NCBI GenBank assembly: GCA_035649575.1
Contig: DASRJH010000199.1
Span: forward strand, 1 to 64,000
Source: DASVAL01 sp035649575
GTDB lineage: Bacteria > Planctomycetota > UBA1135 > UBA2386
DNA: 64,000 nucleotides
Direction: 5' to 3'
The notes below the pieces were generated by a model. That model worked only from the letters and a program-made list of their open reading frames with translations, was not told the origin of the DNA and ran no database searches. The translations under genes and the position numbers were made by a program. Positions 49,043-58,558 of the stretch are shown piece after piece. Every line of letters starts with the position of its first letter. Position 1 is the first letter of the stretch.

Positions 49043-51543
49043 GAGATCCGCTGCCGATCGACGACGTGCTGCCGGCCGTGCAGCAGGCCTTGACCGCCTC
49101 GACGTCGCTGCTGCTGATGGCGCCGCCGGGATCCGGCAAGACGACGCGCGTGCCCCCGGCCTTGCTGCCCCTGCTCGGGGAGCGCGGCGGCGAGGTCGTC
49201 GTGCTCGAGCCGAGGCGGCTCGCGGCGCGGGCCGCCGCGTCGCGCGTCGCATACGAACTGGGCACCGAGGTCGGCGCGTTGGTCGGCTACCAGGTGCGCG
49301 GCGATGCGCGAACGAGCCGGCAGACCAGGATCCGCTTCGTCACCGAGGGTGTGCTCGTGCGACAGCTCGTGCAGGATCCGTGTCTCGAGGGCGTGGGCGC
49401 CGTCTGCCTCGACGAATTCCACGAGCGCCATCTCGAAGGCGACCTCGCGCTCGCGATGCTCGCGGAGACGCGGGCGACCGTTCGGCCCGACCTGCGGCTC
49501 TGCGTGATGTCGGCGACGTTGGATCCGGCGCCGCTGCAGGCGTTCCTGCCCGGCTGCGCGACCGTGACGGCGGACGGGCGGCTGTTCGCCGTGAAGGTCG
49601 TGTTCCAGGGGGCAGGCAGCGACCTCGAGGTGGACGTGCGCACCGCCGTGGAACGGGCGCTCGACGAGACGAACGGCGACGTGCTCGTGTTCCTGCCCGG
49701 CACGGGAGAGATCCACCGCTGTGAGCAGGCGCTCGACAATCTCGCGCGGCGACGCTCTGTGCTCGTGCTGCCGCTGCACGGGCGCCTCGACCCGGCCGAT
49801 CAGGACCGCGCGATCCGCCCGCAGAGCCAGCGCAAGGTCGTGCTGTCGACGAACGTCGCCGAGAGCTCGCTGACGATCGCGGGCGTCACCGCAGTCGTCG
49901 ATTCGGGTCTCGCGCGCGAGCTGCGTTTCGACCGCGGCCGCGGCGTCGACGTGCTGCAGCTCGAGAAGATCAGCCTCGCGTCGGCGACCCAACGCACGGG
50001 TCGCGCCGGCCGCACGGCGCCCGGCATCTGCTACCGCCTGTGGAGTGCGGCCCAGGAACGCGCGATGCCGCAGCGCACGTTGCCCGAGGTGCAGCGCGTG
50101 GACCTCTCCGCGCCGGCACTGCTCGTGCGTGCGTTCGCGGGGCGCGCTCCGGAGCGTTTCCAGTGGTTCGAGAGCCCGCCCGAGCAGGCCTTGAGGGCCG
50201 CGGATGCCGTGCTCGCGGACCTCGGCGCGATCGACGTCGAACGCGGCACCTTGCTGCCGCTCGGCAGGGCGCTGTTGTCATTGCCGCTGCACCCGCGCCT
50301 TGGCGCGGTCGTGCTGCGAGGCCGGGAGCTCGGCTGCGCCGTGGCCGCGGCGACGGCCGCGACCCTGCTGGCAGAGGTCGAGCAACTCGGCCGCGAGGGC
50401 AGCGACCTGCATGCCGCGGTGGACTCGTTCCTGCTCGCGGAAACACGCGGCTTTCCCGAGGCGCTGTGCCGCGAGTTCGGCAGCTGGCCGGGACAAGCGC
50501 GTGCTCTGGTGGCATCGCGGAACCGGCTGCTCGGCGGCGCGGGCCGCTCGCGCGACGAAGAGGGCCGCGACACGTCAGCCCTGGCGTCGTGTCTGCTCGC
50601 GGGCTTTCCCGATCGCGTCGCGCTGCGTTCGCAAGGCGGCGACGGCCGTTCGGCGACGATGGTCGGCGGCCGCGGGCTCGTGCTCTCACCTGCCGCCGAC
50701 GGGCACGACCTCGTGCTCGCGCTGCGACTGATCGAGACGGGGCGGCAGCAGCGTTCGCGCGCGACCTTGACCGTCACGCTCGAGGTCGCGGACCTGCTGG
50801 CCGAGGCGCCCGACGCACTGCAGGAAGTCGTGACTGCCGCGCTCGACGAGTCGGCGGGTCGCGTGGTCGCCGTTCGCGAGCAGCGTTATCGCGACCTGCC
50901 GCTGCGTTCGTCGCGCGGCGGGGAACTGCCGGACGGGGAGGCGAGGAAGCTGCTGCTGCCACTGCTCGCGGCGGACCCGTGGCGGTGGCTCGGGGAGCAG
51001 AAGGAGCTGCGGCGGCTGCTCGGCCGCGCGCGGTGGCTCGCCGAGAGGATGCCCGATCTCGCGCTGCCGGTCTGGGACGATCGGGCCCTCGCGTCGGCGG
51101 CCCTCGACCTGTTGGCGCAGCGCAGCGATCTGCGCGTGTTGCGCGACGCCGCAGTGGGGGAGCTCCTGCTCGCGCAGCTGCAGCCGGCCCAGCGGCGCGG
51201 CTTGTCGCAGTGGGCACCGGATCGCATCGCGCTGCCCTCGGGACGCTCGGCCGTCGTCGACTACGGGGCACCCGCCGGTCCGACCGTTGCGGCCCGGTTG
51301 CAGGAGTTCTTCGGTCTGCGTTCGGTGAAAGCACTTGCCGGTGGGCGGGTCCCCGTGGTGCTCGAGCTGCTGGCGCCGAACCATCAACCCGTGCAGGTCA
51401 CGACGGACCTCGCGAGCTTCTGGGCCAACGTCTATCCCCAGGTGCGGCGCGAGTTGAGCCGGCGGTATCCGCGGCACAGTTGGCCCGAAGATCCGCTGGC
51501 GGCGGCTCCTGAGGCTCGGCCGCGGCGGCGCCCGCCCCAGTAG
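49039..51543 (+). CDS. hrpB: ATP-dependent helicase HrpB (GTG start)
   Basis: DEAH-type superfamily 2 RNA helicase, 834 residues. Motif I is LLMAPPGSGKTTRVPPALL (residues about 26-44), motif II CLDEFHERHLEGDLAL, motif III MSATLD, and the C-terminal helicase domain has STNVAESSLTIAGV and ATQRTGRAGRTAPGICYRLW. The HrpB-specific C-terminus includes LASFWANVYPQVRRELSRRYPRHSWPEDP (for example WANVYPQVRRELSRRYPRHS), which identifies HrpB over HrpA. GTG 49039 overlaps the recR stop. The E. coli homologue has no clear essential role, and in other species it contributes to mRNA processing. After it, short GC-rich hairpins at about 51560-51593 (GGGCC/GGCCC) could act as a terminator. Confidence 0.93.
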   Translation: MRDPLPIDDVLPAVQQALTASTSLLLMAPPGSGKTTRVPPALLPLLGERGGEVVVLEPRRLAARAAASRVAYELGTEVGALVGYQVRGDARTSRQTRIRFVTEGVLVRQLVQDPCLEGVGAVCLDEFHERHLEGDLALAMLAETRATVRPDLRLCVMSATLDPAPLQAFLPGCATVTADGRLFAVKVVFQGAGSDLEVDVRTAVERALDETNGDVLVFLPGTGEIHRCEQALDNLARRRSVLVLPLHGRLDPADQDRAIRPQSQRKVVLSTNVAESSLTIAGVTAVVDSGLARELRFDRGRGVDVLQLEKISLASATQRTGRAGRTAPGICYRLWSAAQERAMPQRTLPEVQRVDLSAPALLVRAFAGRAPERFQWFESPPEQALRAADAVLADLGAIDVERGTLLPLGRALLSLPLHPRLGAVVLRGRELGCAVAAATAATLLAEVEQLGREGSDLHAAVDSFLLAETRGFPEALCREFGSWPGQARALVASRNRLLGGAGRSRDEEGRDTSALASCLLAGFPDRVALRSQGGDGRSATMVGGRGLVLSPAADGHDLVLALRLIETGRQQRSRATLTVTLEVADLLAEAPDALQEVVTAALDESAGRVVAVREQRYRDLPLRSSRGGELPDGEARKLLLPLLAADPWRWLGEQKELRRLLGRARWLAERMPDLALPVWDDRALASAALDLLAQRSDLRVLRDAAVGELLLAQLQPAQRRGLSQWAPDRIALPSGRSAVVDYGAPAGPTVAARLQEFFGLRSVKALAGGRVPVVLELLAPNHQPVQVTTDLASFWANVYPQVRRELSRRYPRHSWPEDPLAAAPEARPRRRPPQ

Positions 51544-51710
51544 CCGGTCATCGCCGGAACCCCCAGAGCAGGGGGGTCGGGCCCGTAGGCCCCCTTTGGT
51601 TGCGGCCATGGTCGCGATGGGGTGTCGCCCCCTGGCACAGCTGCCCCGCGGACCGCTCAAGATTCCATCGCTGTGCGCCGAAAGTCCCTCCAGGAGCGAC
51701 CTTCCGCAGC

Positions 51711-53081
51711 ATGAGCCTCGACATCCGCCTCGGCCAGCGCCAAGAACAGCGCGCCGCCCTGCTGCCGCAGATGCTGCAATCGATCGAGGTGTTGCAGCTC
51801 GCGACCGAGGACCTGCTGCAGTTCCTCGAGCAGGAAGTCGAGGCGAACGAGACGCTCGAGTTGCGGCCCGCCTCTGCGCCCGAGCCCGAGATGAACCAGG
51901 CGCCGGCCGAGCGCGAGGACTCCAGTTGGGAAGAGTGGCGGCGCGGGCCCGCGGGCGACGGCGAGGACAAGAAGCAGGCCTTCCTCGAGAACGTGCCGGC
52001 CGGTGAAACGACGCTGGTCGACTTCGTGGGGCAGCAACTCGCCTTCCGCTCCGTGCCGCCGGTGCTGGCCTCGGCAGTCCTCGCACTGACGGCGCATCTC
52101 GACGACCGCGGCCTGCTGCCGTTCTCGATCGAGACCCTGGCCAAGGAAGTCGACATGGCGGCGGAGCTGCTGCACGAGGCGCACGACGTCCTGCGCACGC
52201 TGGAGCCGTGCGGCATCGGCGCTTTCGATCCCGTGGAGGCGATGCTGCTGCAGGCGCAGGACGATCCGGACCTCGATTCGATCGAGCAGTTGCTGCACTC
52301 GCACCTCGAGGCATTGAGCCGCAACAAGCTGCCCGAAGTCGCCCGCGCGATGGACCTCCCGCTCGAGGAGCTGCACGCACTGCTGCTGCGCATGCGCGAG
52401 CTGAATCCACATCCCGGTGCCGAGTTCTCGGGCCGCCCGGGGGTTCCGCTGCGTCCCGACGCCTACGCGTGGCTGCGCGACGGTGTCGTGCAGACGGCAC
52501 TCGACGACGCGTGGATGCCGGACCTCCGGATCAACACCGAATACGAGACCATGGCCGGCGATGGAACCACGCCGCGCGAAGTGCGCGACTACCTGCGACG
52601 CAAGCTGCGTTCGGCCCGCGACCTGATCGAAGCCGTGCACAACCGGCAGCACACGATGTTGCGCGTGGTGCAGGCCGTGATGCGCGAGCAGGCGGCATTC
52701 CTCGCGAAGGGACGCATCGCGATCCGCCCGCTGCGCATGAGCGAGATCGCGGATCGGTTGCAAATGCACACGTCGACAGTCTCGCGCGCGATCGCGGGCA
52801 AACACGTGCAGACCGATCGCGGCGTGTTCCGGCTGCGCGATTTCTTCGACGGCGGCCGCATCGACGCGGAGCCCGCCGCCGGCCAGGGTCGCATGGCCGT
52901 GGCCCAGCAGATCGCCGACATCGTCGCGGCCGAGGACAAGCAGACGCCGTTGTCCGACGACGACCTCGTCGCTGCCCTGGCAGGCCGCGGCGTGCAAGCC
53001 GCGCGGCGCACAATCACGAAATACCGCAAGGAACTCGGCATCCCGTCGAGCTACTTGCGCCGGAGGTTCGATCCGTCATGA
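51711..53081 (+). CDS. rpoN: RNA polymerase sigma-54 factor
   Basis: Alternative sigma factor that reads -24/-12 promoters and needs an AAA+ activator. The N-terminal activator-interaction region has RLGQRQEQRAALLPQMLQSI and EVLQLATEDLLQFLEQEVEA. An acidic region II follows. The core-binding domain has LEPCGIGAFDPVEAMLLQAQ, and DNA-binding blocks include HTSTVSRAIAGKHVQTDRGV and the RpoN box ARRTITKYRK at about residues 431-440. ATG 51711 gives 456 residues; AGGAG lies 14 bp upstream, a little far. The stop overlaps the next gene by 4 bases. Confidence 0.95.
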   Translation: MSLDIRLGQRQEQRAALLPQMLQSIEVLQLATEDLLQFLEQEVEANETLELRPASAPEPEMNQAPAEREDSSWEEWRRGPAGDGEDKKQAFLENVPAGETTLVDFVGQQLAFRSVPPVLASAVLALTAHLDDRGLLPFSIETLAKEVDMAAELLHEAHDVLRTLEPCGIGAFDPVEAMLLQAQDDPDLDSIEQLLHSHLEALSRNKLPEVARAMDLPLEELHALLLRMRELNPHPGAEFSGRPGVPLRPDAYAWLRDGVVQTALDDAWMPDLRINTEYETMAGDGTTPREVRDYLRRKLRSARDLIEAVHNRQHTMLRVVQAVMREQAAFLAKGRIAIRPLRMSEIADRLQMHTSTVSRAIAGKHVQTDRGVFRLRDFFDGGRIDAEPAAGQGRMAVAQQIADIVAAEDKQTPLSDDDLVAALAGRGVQAARRTITKYRKELGIPSSYLRRRFDPS

Positions 53082-53788
53082 CCCGGTACGATCCGTTTGC
53101 CAAGACTCCAGCGAAGACCGACTCGTCGAGAGTCGCCCCGCCACGCGACGAAGAGGACATGTTGTTCGCAACCGACGAGCCCGTGAAGGGGGGCCCTCCG
53201 GCGGACAGCGGCTGGGAGCTGCTGAGCGAGAACGTGGAAAGCCTGCTGCCGAATGCCGGTGCACTGCGTGATGCCGAGTTGTTCGCCGCGGAAATCCTCG
53301 GCGAGGAAACACCGGTTCCCGCGCAGCGGGCACAACCACAGCCAGCGACCGAGCCCGCGGCGCCGCCGCGCGAATCGCGGAAACCGACTCCCACGGAGAA
53401 GAAGCCGATTCAGACGGAGAAGAAGCCGACCCAGGCGCAGAAGCAGGTGACGCCGGCTCCGCGCGCTGCCGCGGCCCCGCCCCCGGCGGCGCGGACGCTT
53501 CCGGCGGCCGCAGCCCCGCGCGTCGCGGTGCGGACGCTGCCCGCGGCCGCAGCCCCGGCACCGACCGAGGCGCGCGCGAAGACCTCGCTCGACCCGATCA
53601 TGCCTACGCGGCCACCGCGCCGCCAACGCAGCGGGGCCAGCAAGCACGCGCCCTCGATCGTGTTCGGCGTCGGCGCAACGGTCGCCGCGTGGCTCGCCCT
53701 GATGCGGCACAACTACGTGCTGGCCGCCATCGCCGGCACCGCCACGCTCGTCGGCGTCGTGTTCGCGTGGCTCTGGCACCGCCGCTGA
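53078..53788 (+). CDS. Ala/Pro-rich membrane-anchored protein coupled to rpoN
   Basis: A 236-residue protein of unknown function. ATG 53078 overlaps the rpoN stop (ATGA). The first about 90 residues are acidic and soluble (DEEDMLFATDEPVKGGPPAD, SENVESLLPNAGALRDAELF). Residues about 90-190 are low-complexity Ala/Pro/Lys with tandem EKKPTQ-like and RTLPAAAAP units. The C-terminus has two hydrophobic segments (APSIVFGVGATVAAWLALM and YVLAAIAGTATLVGVVFAWL), so it is anchored at the C-terminal end with the N-terminus probably cytoplasmic. The coupling to rpoN suggests a functional link, but none is demonstrated. Confidence 0.65.
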   Translation: MTRYDPFAKTPAKTDSSRVAPPRDEEDMLFATDEPVKGGPPADSGWELLSENVESLLPNAGALRDAELFAAEILGEETPVPAQRAQPQPATEPAAPPRESRKPTPTEKKPIQTEKKPTQAQKQVTPAPRAAAAPPPAARTLPAAAAPRVAVRTLPAAAAPAPTEARAKTSLDPIMPTRPPRRQRSGASKHAPSIVFGVGATVAAWLALMRHNYVLAAIAGTATLVGVVFAWLWHRR

Positions 53789-53847
53789 AACGCGCAGGCG
53801 ACAGTTTGCGCGACTACGGGCCCGATGCGGGGCTCTATCCTGCGGGT

Positions 53848-54642
53848 GTGCCGACCTACCTGCTGACGATCGCCTACGAAGGCACGCGATACCACGGCTG
53901 GCAACGACAGGCCGGCCTGCCGACCGTGCAAGAGCAGCTCGAGAACGCGTTCGAGGCGATCGACTGCAAGAACGTCCACGTGGAAGGAGCCGGCCGCACC
54001 GACACCGGAGTCCACGCGCTCGGCCAGTGTGCCCACGTCGTCGTGCCGCGCGCGTTCGCCGAAGAGCGGCTGCGGCTCGCGTTGAACGCGAACCTGCCCG
54101 AGGACATCGCTGTGCTGGCCGTGCGCGAGGCGCCTGCCGAGTTCCACGCGCGGTTCCACGCCCGCGGCAAGCGCTACGCCTATCGCTGTCTCGTCGGCGG
54201 CGCGCGGCCGGCGATCGGTCGTCATCTCTACCACTGGGTGCGGCGGCCGGTCGATCTCGCTGCGATGCGCCAGGCGGCGTCGTGCTTGCGCGGCACGCAC
54301 GACTTCGCGTCGTTCGCGACGAATCCCGGCTACGCGCGCACCCGCGGCACGGTGCGCACGCTCGAGCACGTGCACCTCGTGGACCGACCCCGGGGCTTCG
54401 ACTTCGCCGTGCAGGGCACCGGATTCCTCTACAACATGGTCCGCAACCTCGTCGGCTCGCTGCTCGAAGTCGGCTATGGCAACCAGTCACCGGGCTGGAT
54501 CCGCGAGGTCCTGTCGGCCAGGGATCGCACGGCGGCCGGTCCCACGGCACCGCCGCATGGCCTCTACCTGCTGCGTGTGCTCTACGCGCGCGATCTGTCG
54601 CCGGCGGGCGTCGAACCGGGCCAGGATGCCGCAGGTGCATGA
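53848..54642 (+). CDS. truA: tRNA pseudouridine synthase A (GTG start)
   Basis: Makes pseudouridine at positions 38-40 of the anticodon arm. The catalytic Asp52 is in GAGRTDTGVHALGQ. The N-terminus PTYLLTIAYEGTRYHGWQRQ, KRYAYRCLVG and FLYNMVRNLVGSLLEVGYG are family signatures. The chosen GTG 53848 gives 264 residues, in line with the family, and homology begins right at it; the frame is open further upstream without homology. It follows the membrane protein gene at 59 bp. Confidence 0.94.
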   Translation: MPTYLLTIAYEGTRYHGWQRQAGLPTVQEQLENAFEAIDCKNVHVEGAGRTDTGVHALGQCAHVVVPRAFAEERLRLALNANLPEDIAVLAVREAPAEFHARFHARGKRYAYRCLVGGARPAIGRHLYHWVRRPVDLAAMRQAASCLRGTHDFASFATNPGYARTRGTVRTLEHVHLVDRPRGFDFAVQGTGFLYNMVRNLVGSLLEVGYGNQSPGWIREVLSARDRTAAGPTAPPHGLYLLRVLYARDLSPAGVEPGQDAAGA

Positions 54643-54937
54643 TCTCGCCTCGGTGAGAGCGAGGTACACGGGCGAGTTGCCGGACCGATAGCCAGACCTC
54701 GCGATCGCGCGAGCGCGTAGGAGCCGGCATGTCCTTCCACGCAGCGCGGTCCCGCGGTCTCGATCCTGGGCTCCGTTCCGAGCCAGCCGTGACCGTGGCA
54801 TCGGGTCAATCGCGGCGACTGTCAGGGAGGCTCGCTGGCGGACTCAAGCCGCGCTCCGGAGTCTCGATACGCCTTCTGCGCCGCGGCGCTCGAGAGCTGA
54901 GAGTTCTCGGGGACCGCGGCTCTTGGAGTCGCATCAC

Positions 54938-55960
54938 ATGAGAGTCAACGCATCGGGTCCTGCGTTCGGAGCCGCGCTTGCAATCGCGGTCGTCGTCGTC
55001 TCGCTGTCTCTGCGCAACGATGGCGAAGATCTGCTGCCGCCGGCCGCTGAGCAGGCGGCTGCACGAGTGCCTCATCCCGACAGTCCTTACGCCGAGGTGC
55101 CCGATCCCGACGTCTTGGCGCTGGACCGCATCGATTCTGCGGGTTCCGTTGCTCACGCTGCCGCGCCGGCCGTGCTGCCTTGCCGCTTGGACGGCCGCGC
55201 CTGCACGAGCGACGGGCGGGCAGTTCCGAACGCGACCGTATTCCTCGTTGCGCGCGGCAACGGCGGGCGCCAACGCGCGATCACCGGTCCTGATGGGCGG
55301 TTCGAGTTCAGGGCGGCACCAGGTCCGCACGCGCTCGTGGTGCCGCCACTCGCGCGCCTGCTTGGAATCGAGCAGGAGGTCGAGCTGCGGCCCGAGGTGA
55401 CTCGCGTCGAGATCGCGTTGCCACGGCTTGCGACTGCGCAGGTCGAAGGCCGCATCGTCGATACCGAGGGGCTTCCCCTCTCGGACACGCGCGCGGTCTT
55501 GCACACAGCGAGCGCGCCCCGAACAGCGGACTTCGTCGAGACCGATCGCGGCGGATGGTTTCGACTGGCGGACGTCCCGGTCGGCGACCTCGTGCTCAGG
55601 ACGAGTGAGCCCATCCGCGCGGAGGTGCGTGGACACGAGCTCGTCGCGGGTCAGACGAAGAGCCTGCAGTTCGTGATCGACATCGGTTGCCACTCGCTCG
55701 CGGGCCAGGTGGTCGCCGAGGGCGGAACACCGGGGGTCGGCGCGCAAGTGCGGCTCGACCGCTCCTTCACCGCGGGAAACGGCATCCGCTGTGTCTCGAC
55801 GCGCACGCTCGTCACCGACCAGAACGGCTGCTTCGTCTTCGAGCACCTCGGGCCCGGGCCAGGCAATCTCACCGTCATGGCTTCTGGTTGCGCGACCGAG
55901 GTCGTCGACATCGAACCGGGCACTTCTCCTGTCGTCGTCGTCCACAGGATCGCCAACTGA
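54938..55960 (+). CDS. Membrane-anchored carboxypeptidase-regulatory-like protein
   Basis: A 340-residue protein with one N-terminal membrane helix (GPAFGAALAIAVVVVSLSLR) and an extracytoplasmic beta-rich part. Three carboxypeptidase-regulatory-like units are visible: CTSDGRAVPNATVFLVARGN, VEGRIVDTEGLPLSDTRAVL and VVAEGGTPGVGAQVRLDRS, each followed by a segment like GRFEFR, GWFRLADVPVG or GCFVFEHLGPG. ATG 54938 has GGAG 9 bp upstream, better than TTG 54923. It heads a four-gene set with the TPR, phosphoesterase and rhombosortase genes (gaps of 33, 6 and -1 bp). The 295 bp before it show nothing recognisable. Confidence 0.68.
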   Translation: MRVNASGPAFGAALAIAVVVVSLSLRNDGEDLLPPAAEQAAARVPHPDSPYAEVPDPDVLALDRIDSAGSVAHAAAPAVLPCRLDGRACTSDGRAVPNATVFLVARGNGGRQRAITGPDGRFEFRAAPGPHALVVPPLARLLGIEQEVELRPEVTRVEIALPRLATAQVEGRIVDTEGLPLSDTRAVLHTASAPRTADFVETDRGGWFRLADVPVGDLVLRTSEPIRAEVRGHELVAGQTKSLQFVIDIGCHSLAGQVVAEGGTPGVGAQVRLDRSFTAGNGIRCVSTRTLVTDQNGCFVFEHLGPGPGNLTVMASGCATEVVDIEPGTSPVVVVHRIAN

Positions 55961-55993
55961 CGCTCTTACCCACTGTCGCCCTCGAGCACTGAC

Positions 55994-56836
55994 ATGATCG
56001 CACCAGGTTCTCATTGTATGCGCATGGGCGCGCTGTTCGCCCTGAGCGCGGTTCTCGCGCCGAGCGCGCTGGCCCACGGTGACCTCGACAAGCGGATCGC
56101 CGAGGTTTCACGCGAGATCGAGAAGGCGCCCGGCCGGGCCGACCTCCGGTTCAAGCGCGCGGATCTTCATCGACGGCATCGCGATTGGCCCGCCGCGCGC
56201 AGCGACCTCGCCGATGCCCGGCGGCTCGATCGGCAACTGGCCGACCTCGACTTCCTCGCCGGCCTCGTGGAGTTCGATGCCGGCAGCCCCGCGAAGGCAC
56301 TCGAGCTGCTGGACCGTCAGCTCACCGCCAATCCGAATCACGTTCCGGCGCACTTGTGCCGCGCCCGCACGCTCGTGGCGCTCGACCGCCCGCGCGAGGC
56401 CGTGCGCGACTACGATCTGACCTTGCAGGTCTCACGCGATCACGTCCCCGACCATTACCTCGAGCGTGCCCGCGCCCAGTGCGCTGCCGGCGCGGACGTC
56501 GCGGTGGTGCTGCGGGGGCTCGACGACGGAATCGGGCTCCTCGGCCCCGTGGTGAGCCTGCAGTCGATGGCGATCGATCTCGAGTTGCAACGCAACGATC
56601 GTCAGGCGGCCGTGCGCCGCATCGACCAGGTGCTGCCCACGCTGCCCTTCCGCGGGCCTTGGTTGCTGCGCCGCGGCCAAGTGCTCGAGCAGGACGGAAA
56701 GCCCGCAGAGGCCCGACAGACGTACACGACCGCGCTACGCGAGCTCATGGCGATCCCCGCCGCGCGCCGCCGCAGCACGGTCCACCAGGAGTTGGAGCAA
56801 CAGCTAAGGCAGGCTCTCGAAGCACTGCAACGGTGA
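55994..56836 (+). CDS. Exported TPR protein
   Basis: A 280-residue protein with a signal peptide (MGALFALSAVLAPSALAHG) and four or five tetratricopeptide-like repeats: ADLRFKRADLHRRHRDWPAA, ADLDFLAGLVEFDAGSPAKA, NHVPAHLCRARTLVALDRPR, and at the end PWLLRRGQVLEQDGKPAEAR. ATG 55994, 56018 and 56024 are possible starts; 56018 (MRMGALFAL) gives the most typical signal peptide. The partner it binds is unknown; by position it may work with the phosphoesterase that starts 6 bp later. Confidence 0.72.
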   Translation: MIAPGSHCMRMGALFALSAVLAPSALAHGDLDKRIAEVSREIEKAPGRADLRFKRADLHRRHRDWPAARSDLADARRLDRQLADLDFLAGLVEFDAGSPAKALELLDRQLTANPNHVPAHLCRARTLVALDRPREAVRDYDLTLQVSRDHVPDHYLERARAQCAAGADVAVVLRGLDDGIGLLGPVVSLQSMAIDLELQRNDRQAAVRRIDQVLPTLPFRGPWLLRRGQVLEQDGKPAEARQTYTTALRELMAIPAARRRSTVHQELEQQLRQALEALQR

Positions 56837-56842
56837 ATCATC

Positions 56843-58558
56843 ATGACTCCAAGAACGCAGAATCATCCTGCGGGCAGATTCCTGCTCGCCATCGCCGCAG
56901 TCTCGCTGATCGCGGCATCTGCCGCCGCGCAGACGATGACCCGCGGCCCCTACCTGCAATCCGGCACGGAGGACTCCGTCATCGTCCGCTGGCGCACGAG
57001 TGCCGCGACGAACAGCCGCGTCAAGTTCGGGCCGCAGCCCGGCCAGCTCACGTCGGTGGCCGACGAACCGACCGCGACGACCGAGCACGTCGTCCGGCTC
57101 TCGGGACTGGCGCCGAGCACGAAGTATCACTACTCGGTCGGAACGACGGCAGCGACGCTCGCCGGCGACGATGCCAACCACTTCTTCGTGACCTCACCGC
57201 CGCGCGGCGTCCCCTCGCCGATGCGCATCTGGGTCCTCGGGGACGCCGGCACCGGCAGCTCGAGCCAGCGGGCGGTGCGCGACGCCTACTACGCGTTCAC
57301 GGGATCGAGTCATACCAACCTCGTGATGTTGCTCGGTGACAACGCCTACAGCGACGGCACCGACAGCGAGTACCAGTCCAACTTCTTCAACATCTACCCG
57401 ACGATGCTGCGCAAGTCGGTCGTCTGGTCGACGCTCGGCAACCACGACGGTCACTCGGCCACCTCGTCGTCGCAATCGGGTCCGTACTACGACATCTTCA
57501 CGTTTCCCGTGAACGGCGAAGCCGGCGGCGTGCCGTCCGGGACGGAGGCGTACTACTCGTTCGACTGCGGCAACGTGCACTTCGTGTGCCTCGATTCGTA
57601 CGAGTCGAGCCGTTCGCCCACCGGCGCCATGCTGCAGTGGCTCACTCAGGACCTCGCGATGAACACCAACACGTGGCTCGTCGCGTTCTTTCACCATCCG
57701 CCATACAGCAAGGGCTCGCACAACTCGGACAGCGAAACCGAGCTGATCCAGATGCGCCAGAACGCGCTGCCGATCCTCGAGGCCGGCGGCGTCGACCTCG
57801 TGCTGTGCGGGCACAGCCACGCCTACGAGCGGTCGTTCCTGATCGATCAACACTATGGCAGCTCGGGCACGTTCAGCGCGAGCCATGTCGTGAACGGGGG
57901 CAACGGTCGCATCGGCGGGGACGGGGCCTACGACAAGGGAGATGGCGGCCACGAAGGTGCGGTGTACATCGTCGCCGGCTCCTCGGGCCAGACGAGCGGC
58001 GGCTCGCTGAACCATCCGGCCATGTTCGTGTCCCTCAACACGCTGGGCTCCGTCGTACTCGACGTCAACGGCAGCCAGCTCGACGTGAAGTTCCTCGACA
58101 ACACCGGCGCCTGGCAGACGAGGGACTACCTGACGCTGACCAAGAACGCCGGCGCGCCGCCGCAGAGCGACTTCGTCGGTGATCCGACATCCGGGCCGGC
58201 GCCACTCTCGGTGAGCTTCACCGACCTCTCGACGAACCTGCCGACGGGCTGGGCGTGGAACTTCGGCGACGGCCAGGGATCCACGCAGCGACACCCGTCG
58301 CACGCCTATGCCAACGCTGGTTCCTACAACGTGACGCTCACGGCGACCAACGCGCTGGGGTCCGACCAGGTGGTCAAGAACTCCTACATCACGGTCACGA
58401 CAGGTGGTGGTGGCGGCGGCGGCGGTGGTGGGGGCGGCGGTGAGATCGGCGGCGGCAACGATCGGGGCGGCGGTGCGGTGGACCCGCTCAGCGTGCTGCT
58501 GATCCTGCTGGGCCTCGGCGCGCTCACGGCTGCGTCGCGCCGGGGTGGGGCACGCTGA
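56843..58558 (+). CDS. Purple-acid-phosphatase-like metallophosphoesterase with PKD domain and GlyGly-CTERM tail
   Basis: A 571-residue exported enzyme. The signal peptide is residues about 1-29 (RFLLAIAAVSLIAASAAAQ). A fibronectin-III-like N-terminal domain (about 33-118, MTRGPYLQSGTEDSVIVRW) precedes the metallophosphoesterase domain with all five metal-binding motifs: WVLGDAG, LLGDNAYSDG, TLGNHDGH, FFHHPPYS and CGHSHAYERS. A PKD domain (about 437-520, GDPTSGPAPLSVSFTDLS, WNFGDGQGS) follows, then a run of about 13 glycines and a tail with GG, a hydrophobic stretch at 548-564 (PLSVLLILLGLGALTAA) and basic RRGGAR. That tripartite end is a GlyGly-CTERM-type sorting signal. The adjacent rhombosortase gene overlaps by one base and is the probable processing enzyme. 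Confidence 0.88.
   Translation: MTPRTQNHPAGRFLLAIAAVSLIAASAAAQTMTRGPYLQSGTEDSVIVRWRTSAATNSRVKFGPQPGQLTSVADEPTATTEHVVRLSGLAPSTKYHYSVGTTAATLAGDDANHFFVTSPPRGVPSPMRIWVLGDAGTGSSSQRAVRDAYYAFTGSSHTNLVMLLGDNAYSDGTDSEYQSNFFNIYPTMLRKSVVWSTLGNHDGHSATSSSQSGPYYDIFTFPVNGEAGGVPSGTEAYYSFDCGNVHFVCLDSYESSRSPTGAMLQWLTQDLAMNTNTWLVAFFHHPPYSKGSHNSDSETELIQMRQNALPILEAGGVDLVLCGHSHAYERSFLIDQHYGSSGTFSASHVVNGGNGRIGGDGAYDKGDGGHEGAVYIVAGSSGQTSGGSLNHPAMFVSLNTLGSVVLDVNGSQLDVKFLDNTGAWQTRDYLTLTKNAGAPPQSDFVGDPTSGPAPLSVSFTDLSTNLPTGWAWNFGDGQGSTQRHPSHAYANAGSYNVTLTATNALGSDQVVKNSYITVTTGGGGGGGGGGGGGEIGGGNDRGGGAVDPLSVLLILLGLGALTAASRRGGAR

Noticed and set aside
54729..54941. Frame of 70 codons between truA and the gene at 54938
   Set aside because: Arg/Ser-rich composition, no homology; it overlaps the better-supported start at 54938.
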